The notes under the pieces were generated by a model. That model was given only the letters and a program-made list of their open reading frames with translations. It did no database searches and was not told the DNA's origin. Positions 58,745-64,000 of a stretch of DNA of 64,000 bases are shown here, in pieces. The position numbers and the translations under genes were made by a program. Source of the stretch: Ottowia massiliensis (GTDB taxonomy: Bacteria > Pseudomonadota > Gammaproteobacteria > Burkholderiales > Burkholderiaceae_C); contig NZ_LT964854.1 of the NCBI RefSeq assembly GCF_900240305.1, positions 2,731,243-2,795,242 of the forward strand. The letters run 5' to 3'. Position 1 is the first letter of the stretch. Each line of letters begins with the position of its first letter.

Positions 58745-60745
58745 TCAGAACTGCGCTTGCACGCGCAGCCAGAACTGGCGGCCCGGTTCGTTCACGCGCA
58801 TGGTGCGCACGCCCAGGGCGGGGTCGATGTGGGAGCCGGGGCGGCTGATGGATTCGGCGTAGGTTTTGTCAAACACGTTGTCCACGCCTGCTTGCAGGGT
58901 GACGTTGCGGTTGATGCGCCAGCCGCCGTTGATGGAAAACACGCCAAAGCCGGGGGTGGGGCCGAGGTCTTGCCCAATGATGTTGCCCTGCCCGATGGCG
59001 TAGCGGTTTTGCTTGGCGGCCACGCGCCAGAGCGCGCCGGCGCTCCAGACGCCGTTGTCCCAGTTCAGCGATGTCTTCAGCTCCAGCGGCGGGGTCTGGC
59101 CCAGCGGGCGGTGGTCGCTGCGGTTGGTGCCACGGGTGTAGGCCAGGCTGGCGCCGGCTTCCAGCGTGGGCAGCAGGCGCCACTTCACTTCGGCTTCGCC
59201 GCCGTAGCGGCGCGCGTCGATGTTGCGGGCCGCTGCCGCGCCGGGGTTGGTATCGACCAGGATGAAGTCTTTGACGCTGCTGGCAAAAAGCGACACGGAC
59301 GCCTGCACGCCGCCCTGGCGGTAGATCACGCCAGCGTCAATCTGGCGGTTTTTCTCGGGCTTGAGGGTGCTGCTGCGGTTGCGCTCCCAGAAGTCAGGCG
59401 AGCGCTCGGCCAGGCCCAGGCCCGCGTACCAGGTGGCGCTACCAAAAACCTGCTCCCAGCGGCCAAAGGCGGAGGTGAGCTTGTAGGTCTGGTTTTTCGT
59501 GGGGCTGGCGGCGGGCTGGCGTTCAAAGACGGCGCGCACGCGGTCGTGCCGCAGGCCGGCCACGAGTTTTTGCTCGGGCGTGCGCTTCCAGGCGGCCTCG
59601 GCAAACGCGCCCGCCTGGCGGAAGCTTTGCGTGGGCATGAAGGGTTTGGCCAGGTAATCGGCGCCCATGCGCGCGCGGTGCCGGTCGCGGCTCCAGTCCA
59701 GCCCGGCCTGCACGTTCAGGTTGCCCCATTCCAGGGTGCTTTTGAAATGGGCGGTGCGCACGGTGCGCTTGGGGTTGTTCAGCCGCTGGCCCATCATGCG
59801 ATTGACGGGGCGCATGCTGAAGTTGTCCATCACGTGGTCGATGGTGCCGCTGCCAAAGCGCAGCTCGGCTTCCTTGAACCAGGGGGTGATGTTCTGGTGC
59901 ACGCCCTGCACGCTCCAGGCGTCGCGGTCGAACTTGGGGCCGTCCATCATGCGGTCGGCATAGGCGGCTTCGCCCCGGCTGCGCTCGTAGGTGACGCTCA
60001 GGCGCGTGTCGCGCGTGGGCATGAGGCCCGCTTGCAGCATCTGGCTGTTGCGCTTGAAGTGGGAATTGACTTCCTGCCCGCTGCCGTCTTTGTAGTTGTC
60101 GGATTTGTTGTGCGTGGCGTTGGCGCGCACGAAGAACATGCGGCCGGTGATGGTGGCGTCGCCAAAGAGATCAAAGCGGCCAAAGCTGCCCGCCGTGGCG
60201 GCGGCATTGACTTCGGCGCGCGTGGTTTCGCTGGGCGTGGGCGGCTGGCGCACGAAGCGCACGCCGCCGGCCACCAGCCCCATGCCCTGGGTGACGCTTT
60301 GCGGGCCTTTGGTGATGATGACTTCGTCAAACGCCGCCGGGAAGATGTAGGCCGTGGGCGGATCCATGCGGTTGCCGCAGCCGCCGTAGATGAACATGTC
60401 ATCAGCCAGCACGTTCAGGCGCGAGCCGCCCAGGCCGCGCAGCAGCGGATCGCCCGAGCTGCCGCCTTTGCGGATGACGTTCAGCCCCGGCGTGCCCTTG
60501 AGCAAGCTGGCGCCGTCGTTGGCGGGCAGCGGCTGCAAAGCGGCCTTGGGGTCGATGCGCACGGCATCCGGCTGGCGGGGCACTGTGCCGGTGACCACCA
60601 CCGTGCCCAGCGCGGGCGCGTCGGCTTGCGCACGCTTTTGCTTTTCAGCCTGCGGGGCGTCCGCAGCCCAGGCCGCGCTGACGGCCAGCGCCAGCGGCAG
60701 CACGGCCCACGGCGCAACAAGTGAATGACGAATGCGGTACTTCAT
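58745..60745 (-). CDS. oprC: OprC/NosA-type TonB-dependent copper receptor
   Basis: Outer-membrane copper uptake receptor, 666 residues. Signal peptide (AVLPLALAVSAAWA), TonB box region GTVVVTG, plug (ANDGASLLKGTPGLNVIRKG, FDEVIITKGPQSV) and a 22-strand barrel ending in FWLRVQAQF with the terminal Phe. Copper ligands known for OprC (CxxxM and HxM) are seen as CGNRM (Cys123, Met127) and HVM (His304, Met306). SPDFWERNR is also typical. An FNR-like dyad lies upstream. Confidence 0.92.
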   Translation of the reverse strand: MKYRIRHSLVAPWAVLPLALAVSAAWAADAPQAEKQKRAQADAPALGTVVVTGTVPRQPDAVRIDPKAALQPLPANDGASLLKGTPGLNVIRKGGSSGDPLLRGLGGSRLNVLADDMFIYGGCGNRMDPPTAYIFPAAFDEVIITKGPQSVTQGMGLVAGGVRFVRQPPTPSETTRAEVNAAATAGSFGRFDLFGDATITGRMFFVRANATHNKSDNYKDGSGQEVNSHFKRNSQMLQAGLMPTRDTRLSVTYERSRGEAAYADRMMDGPKFDRDAWSVQGVHQNITPWFKEAELRFGSGTIDHVMDNFSMRPVNRMMGQRLNNPKRTVRTAHFKSTLEWGNLNVQAGLDWSRDRHRARMGADYLAKPFMPTQSFRQAGAFAEAAWKRTPEQKLVAGLRHDRVRAVFERQPAASPTKNQTYKLTSAFGRWEQVFGSATWYAGLGLAERSPDFWERNRSSTLKPEKNRQIDAGVIYRQGGVQASVSLFASSVKDFILVDTNPGAAAARNIDARRYGGEAEVKWRLLPTLEAGASLAYTRGTNRSDHRPLGQTPPLELKTSLNWDNGVWSAGALWRVAAKQNRYAIGQGNIIGQDLGPTPGFGVFSINGGWRINRNVTLQAGVDNVFDKTYAESISRPGSHIDPALGVRTMRVNEPGRQFWLRVQAQF

Positions 60746-60829
60746 CGCATATTTCCTTCGTGTACATAAAACAAGACCCCTGTATCAAAAATTGTATGAA
60801 GACGTTTATCGGGCAGACGGGCACAGCCC

Positions 60830-60843
60830 TTGACTTTGGTCAA
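60830..60843. promoter_or_regulatory. FNR/DNR-like dyad ahead of oprC
   Basis: TTGAC-TTTG-GTCAA, perfectly symmetric and close to TTGAT-N4-ATCAA, 84 bases upstream of the oprC start. Known OprC and NosA receptors are made under oxygen limitation, which agrees. Confidence 0.5.
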
Positions 60844-60965
60844 AGGCGGGAACTCTGGGCAGGCGGCAAGCGCGAGACGGCAAGCGCACAGGCGGGGCGA
60901 AATTCCAGGCCGTCTGCCGCCCGGCGCGGCTCAAGCGCGGGGCGTGCCTTCCGGCGGCATGCGAA

Positions 60966-61052
60966 TCAAAAGAAGGAGCAAATTGAAGGGGAAGAAAACG
61001 GCATTTGCGCACATTCCACTAGGACATCATGCTATGGATACAGGAGCTAAAA
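60966..61052 (+). repeat. R-element copy 15
   Basis: A plus-oriented copy between divergent oprC and dapA: AAAAGAAGGAGCAAATTGAA, core TTCCACTAGGACATCATGCT, right end GATACAGGAGCTAAAAA. Confidence 0.92.
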
Positions 61053-61158
61053 AAGCGCCTTTGCAGAGCAGCGGCCCGCCAGAGAGCGGCGCAAGCGCCC
61101 GGGCCGGTTTCTCTAGAATGCCCGCTTTCGCTTTTCAGGCCCTGGCCGAGATAGAGAC

Positions 61159-62046
61159 ATGAAACCCATCCAAGGCAGCATCGTGGCGCTGGTCACGCCC
61201 ATGCATGAAGACGGCAGCGTTGATTTCGCTGCGCTGCGCAAGCTGATTGACTGGCACGTGGCCGAAGGCACGGACTGCATCAGCGTGGTCGGCACCACGG
61301 GCGAGTCGCCCACGGTCACCGTGGACGAACAAAAGGAAATCATCCGCGTGACGGTCGAGCACGTGGCGGGCCGCGTGCCCGTCATGGCCGGCTGCGGGGC
61401 CAACTCCACCGCCGAGGCCATCACCCTGGCCCGCTACGCGCGCGAAGTGGGCGCCAACTGCCAGCTGCAAGTCGTGCCTTACTACAACAAGCCCACGCAA
61501 GAAGGCATCTACGCGCACTTTCGCGCCATTGCCGACGTGACGGGCGGCGATCTGCCCGTGCTGCTCTACAACGTGCCGGGCCGCACCGTGGCCGATTTGC
61601 AGCACGAAACCGTGCTGCGGCTGGCGCAGGTGCCGGGCATCATCGGCATCAAGGAAGCCACCGGCAACATCGACCGGGCGCAGTGGCTCATCCGCGAAGC
61701 GCCCGCAGGCTTTGGCGTCTATTCGGGCGACGACCCCACCGCCGTGGCGCTGATGCTCTGCGGCGGCCAGGGCAACGTGAGCGTCACGGCCAACGTGGCC
61801 CCGCGCCTGATGCACGAGCTGTGCATGGCCGCCATCGCGGGCGACGCGAAAGGGGCCATGCAGCTGCAACGCCGCCTCATGCCCCTGCACCGCAACCTGT
61901 TTGTGGAAGCCAACCCCATTCCCGTCAAATGGGCCTTGTCGCGCCTGGGCCGCTGCGGCGGCGCCTTGCGCCTGCCCCTCACCCCTTTGACGCCCGCCAG
62001 CCAGGCCAAGGTAGAGCAGGCCCTCAAAGACAGCGGACTGCTTTGA
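61159..62046 (+). CDS. dapA: 4-hydroxy-tetrahydrodipicolinate synthase
   Basis: Condenses pyruvate with aspartate semialdehyde, first step of lysine/diaminopimelate synthesis. The 295-residue TIM barrel shows GSIVALVTPMHEDGSVD, VVGTTGESPTV, the catalytic Tyr in VVPYYNKPTQEG, LYNVPGRT, the Schiff-base Lys in IGIKEATGNIDR and VYSGDDPTAVALM. It precedes bamC, the conserved dapA-bamC order, but a terminator-like hairpin separates them. Confidence 0.97.
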   Translation: MKPIQGSIVALVTPMHEDGSVDFAALRKLIDWHVAEGTDCISVVGTTGESPTVTVDEQKEIIRVTVEHVAGRVPVMAGCGANSTAEAITLARYAREVGANCQLQVVPYYNKPTQEGIYAHFRAIADVTGGDLPVLLYNVPGRTVADLQHETVLRLAQVPGIIGIKEATGNIDRAQWLIREAPAGFGVYSGDDPTAVALMLCGGQGNVSVTANVAPRLMHELCMAAIAGDAKGAMQLQRRLMPLHRNLFVEANPIPVKWALSRLGRCGGALRLPLTPLTPASQAKVEQALKDSGLL

Positions 62047-62083
62047 AAGCAGACCCCAGGCAAAGGCCCTCCATCCATTTAAC

Positions 62084-62108
62084 GCCAGCTTCGCGCTGGC
62101 CCTTTTTT
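62084..62108 (+). terminator. Terminator-like hairpin between dapA and bamC
   Basis: GCCAGC, loop TTCGC, GCTGGC, then CCTTTTTT. Six base pairs only; partial read-through into bamC is likely. Confidence 0.6.
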
Positions 62109-62128
62109 GCCTTGAAGGAATTCGCACA

Positions 62129-63253
62129 GTGAAGCATGCAAAACACATCCGCGTGGCCGCGCTGGCCGCCGCCGCCCTGGCCTTGAGCGCCTGCTCGGTG
62201 CTGGAGTCGGACAAGATTGACTACAAAAGCGCGGGCAAAGGCGTCTCGCTGGAAGTGCCGCCCGATCTGACGCAGCTGACAGACGCCTCCCGCTACGCCG
62301 CGCCCGACGGCGCCGTCACCGCCAGCAGCTACCAGGCCGGCCAGCACGCCGCGCGCGCCGCCGGCACGCCCGCCGCCACCGAGCAAGTGGCCGACGTGCA
62401 ATACCACCGCAACGGCAATGAACGCTGGATCAGCGTGGGCCGCCCCGCCAGCGAGCTGTGGCAGCCCGTGCGCCAGTTCTGGCAAGACAACGGCTTTTTG
62501 CTCACCATCGACCAGCCCGAACTCGGCATCATGGAAACCGACTGGGCCGAAAACCGCGCCAAACTGCCGCAAGACATCATCCGCTCCACCATCGGCAAGG
62601 TATTCGACAGCCTCTACTCCACCGGCGAGCGCGACCGCTTCCGCACCCGCATGGAGCGCAACGCCAGCGGCGGCACCGACATTTACGTGACCCACCGGGG
62701 CATGGAAGAGGTTTACAACAGCAGCCACAAAGACAGCACCGTCTGGCAGCCCCGCGCCAGCGACGTGGAGCTGGAAACCGAATTCCTGCGCCGCCTCATG
62801 CTCCGCCTGGGCGCCACGCAAGAGCAGGCGCAGGCCGCCAAAGCCGCCGCCCAGGCGCAAGAAGCGCAGGCCGCCAGCAGCGGCCCGGCCCTGGCCGCGC
62901 TCACCCAGGCGGGCGGCCAGCCCGTCATCCAGGTGGGCGAGAACTTCGACCGCGCCTGGCGCGCCATCGGCCTGGCGCTCGACCGTGCGGGCTTCACCGT
63001 GGAAGACCGCGACCGCAGCAAAGGCGCCTACTACGTGCGCTACGCCGAGCCTGACGCGCCCCGCCCCAAACAAGGCTGGCTGGACCGCATCCTCAACCGC
63101 TCCGCCGCCGCCATTCCCACCACCCAATACCAGCTCATCATTCAGGAGCAGGGCGGCAGCAGCTTCGTACGCGCCTTAAGCGAAAGCGGCGCGCCGCTGG
63201 ACGCAGCCACGGCGGAAAAACTGCTGAAACTGATCGCTGCCGAAACCCGCTAA
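62129..63253 (+). CDS. bamC: Outer membrane protein assembly factor BamC
   Basis: Lipoprotein of the BAM complex that inserts beta-barrel proteins; 374 residues. A GTG start, lipoprotein signal (VAALAAAALALSACSVL; lipobox LSAC), the conserved flexible N-terminal segment (KIDYKSAGKGVSLEVPPDLT) that binds BamD, and two helix-grip domains (WISVGRPASELWQPVRQFWQ, GFLLTIDQPELGIMETDWAE; later FDRAWRAIGLALDRAGFTVE). Shine-Dalgarno GAAGGAA precedes the start. Confidence 0.95.
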   Translation: MKHAKHIRVAALAAAALALSACSVLESDKIDYKSAGKGVSLEVPPDLTQLTDASRYAAPDGAVTASSYQAGQHAARAAGTPAATEQVADVQYHRNGNERWISVGRPASELWQPVRQFWQDNGFLLTIDQPELGIMETDWAENRAKLPQDIIRSTIGKVFDSLYSTGERDRFRTRMERNASGGTDIYVTHRGMEEVYNSSHKDSTVWQPRASDVELETEFLRRLMLRLGATQEQAQAAKAAAQAQEAQAASSGPALAALTQAGGQPVIQVGENFDRAWRAIGLALDRAGFTVEDRDRSKGAYYVRYAEPDAPRPKQGWLDRILNRSAAAIPTTQYQLIIQEQGGSSFVRALSESGAPLDAATAEKLLKLIAAETR

Positions 63254-63291
63254 GCCCCGACGCGCGCAACCCAAAGCGCGCCGCCGGAAAC

Positions 63292-63338
63292 CCAAAACCG
63301 CAGCCGGACACAAGCGCCGCCTGCGGTTTTGGTTTTTT
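63292..63338 (+). terminator. Intrinsic terminator after bamC
   Basis: CCAAAACCGCAG (63292-63303) and CTGCGGTTTTGG (63321-63332) form a 12-bp perfect stem, followed by TTTTTT. Confidence 0.9.
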
Positions 63339-63449
63339 CAGTGCTTGTTCAACACCTGGCTGTGAGGAGCCAATGCGCGCCAGGGCAGCTTGATTCGCCG
63401 CCCTCATGGCCAGACTGTGAGCGGGTATCGAGAGCTTCAAAAGCAATCA

Positions 63450-63537
63450 CTTTTAGCTCCCGAATCCATAGCAATAGGTCCTAGTGGATATTGCGCGGAG
63501 TGGCATTTTTGCCTGCTTGAATTTGCTCCTGTTTCTG
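63450..63537 (-). repeat. R-element copy 16
   Basis: A minus-oriented copy: TTTTAGCTCCCGAATCCATA, core AATAGGTCCTAGTGGATATT, right part AATTTGCTCCTGTTTCTGAC. The rest of the gap to 63810 holds only the start of the tandem duplication. Confidence 0.9.
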
Positions 63538-63613
63538 ACGCCTTGCAAGCAGAGGGCCGCGCTGCGCTTTGGCCCCTAGGCCAGACCGTGAGCAGGCACC
63601 CGGGGCAGGTTTG

Positions 63614-63740
63614 TGCTTGAAGCCGGGAAAACGGGCCATGGATTGAACCAAACGGCGGCCCAGCTTCTCCGGGCGCGTTTGGCACGGACGAGCGCTTGCA
63701 TGCAGCGGCCCGCCATTTACGGCGGCGGCAGCAAACCGGC
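63614..63740 (+). repeat. Direct repeat, first copy (period 260 bp)
   Basis: 127 bases starting TGCTTGAAGCCGGGAAAACG, repeated at 63874-64000 without visible differences. Confidence 0.9.
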
Positions 63741-63810
63741 TTATGGCGCTTTTCACACTGCGACATATACGTGACAATGCGTGTCCATTCGTAGCCATAG
63801 GAGAAATGCC

Positions 63811-63906
63811 ATGTCCATCCCCCTGCTTGCGCAACGCTTGATCGCTCTGGCCGCTGCGGCCAGCCTGGCCGCCTGCTTGAAGCCGGGAAAACGGGCCATG
63901 GATTGA
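63811..63906 (+). pseudogene. Lipoprotein gene cut right after its lipobox
   Basis: Shine-Dalgarno AGGAGAAATGCC and a 31-codon frame: MSIPLLAQRLIALAAAASLA then AC and LKPGKRAMD, stop. The lipobox LAAC is complete, but the sequence beyond the Cys belongs to the 260-bp duplication, so the mature part is lost. It may once have been an entericidin-like or other small lipoprotein. Confidence 0.55.
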
Positions 63907-64000
63907 ACCAAACGGCGGCCCAGCTTCTCCGGGCGCGTTTGGCACGGACGAGCGCTTGCATGCAGCGGCCCGCCATTTACGGCGGCGGCAGCAAACCGGC
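63874..64000 (+). repeat. Direct repeat, second copy, running off the window
   Basis: Second copy of the 127-base repeat; its true extent cannot be seen because the window ends inside it. Confidence 0.9.

Noticed and set aside
58586..60724. Plus-strand open frame of 712 codons opposite oprC
   Set aside because: Shadow of the receptor gene; Val/Gly/Ala/His-rich sequence without any domain.
1..64000. CRISPR arrays, tRNA and rRNA genes, prophage
   Set aside because: No regularly spaced repeats, no tRNA-like cloverleaf or rRNA sequence, and no phage structural genes were seen; the spread of R-elements is irregular and in both orientations.

Overview
The window is a 64-kb piece of a GC-rich bacterial chromosome. 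It is most like a betaproteobacterium of the order Burkholderiales (Comamonadaceae-like). This is inferred from the housekeeping set and its protein sequences (rpsP-rimM, ubiE, spoT-rpoZ-gmk, ybaB/recR, a complete cbb3 oxidase cluster, recO-pdxJ, priA, dapA-bamC) and from very dense, short-gap coding. A run of 22 N at 56443-56464 marks draft scaffold sequence. No rRNA, tRNA or CRISPR array was seen.

Layout. 1-3570: translation, quinone and repair genes (rimM partial, rpsP, a DUF971 gene, ubiE, radC, an Smr gene). 4001-9335: a HEAT-repeat DNA alkylation repair protein, an ABC-F ATPase and a low-GC multi-pass membrane protein. 9664-15304: a metal-uptake locus, with a DUF4198 protein divergent from a run of two small accessory proteins, a ZnuA-like binding protein, an ATPase, a permease and a second, divergent binding protein. 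15463-25174: a secreted protein, spoT, rpoZ, gmk, gluQ, ybaB, recR, an HxlR regulator, an FKBP isomerase and an unrecognised protein with a zincin HELGH site. 25192-33054: the whole microaerobic respiration module on the minus strand, ccoI-ccoS-ccoN-ccoO-ccoQ-ccoP-ccoG-ccoH in transcription order, with a perfect FNR box ahead of ccoN. 33567-47306: a thioredoxin-MsrA-MsrB fusion, a cytochrome c, recO, pdxJ, a zinc-ribbon membrane protein, a pfkB-type kinase, an ABC binding protein and permease without an ATPase, a short-chain dehydrogenase and priA.

47465-56740 is a lower-GC accessory island. It holds broken toxin fragments (a possible JAB-type domain and an ADP-ribosyltransferase-like domain), several candidate immunity genes, three loci of a PoNi-like (DUF1910/DUF1911) immunity gene (one intact, one frameshifted, one truncated across the N gap) and decayed IS5-type sequence. 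It reads as a polymorphic-toxin cassette graveyard that keeps immunity genes. After it come a phosphomannomutase, an OprC-type copper receptor, dapA, bamC and a 260-bp tandem duplication that cuts a lipoprotein gene at the window end.

Two themes connect the window. First, copper and oxygen-limited respiration: the copper receptor OprC, the copper P-type ATPase CcoI and the cbb3 oxidase, with FNR-like dyads ahead of ccoN, oprC and the cytochrome c gene. Second, an interspersed repeat of about 87 bp ('R-element' below): 16 nearly full copies and one fragment lie between genes in both orientations, and none lies inside the accessory island.
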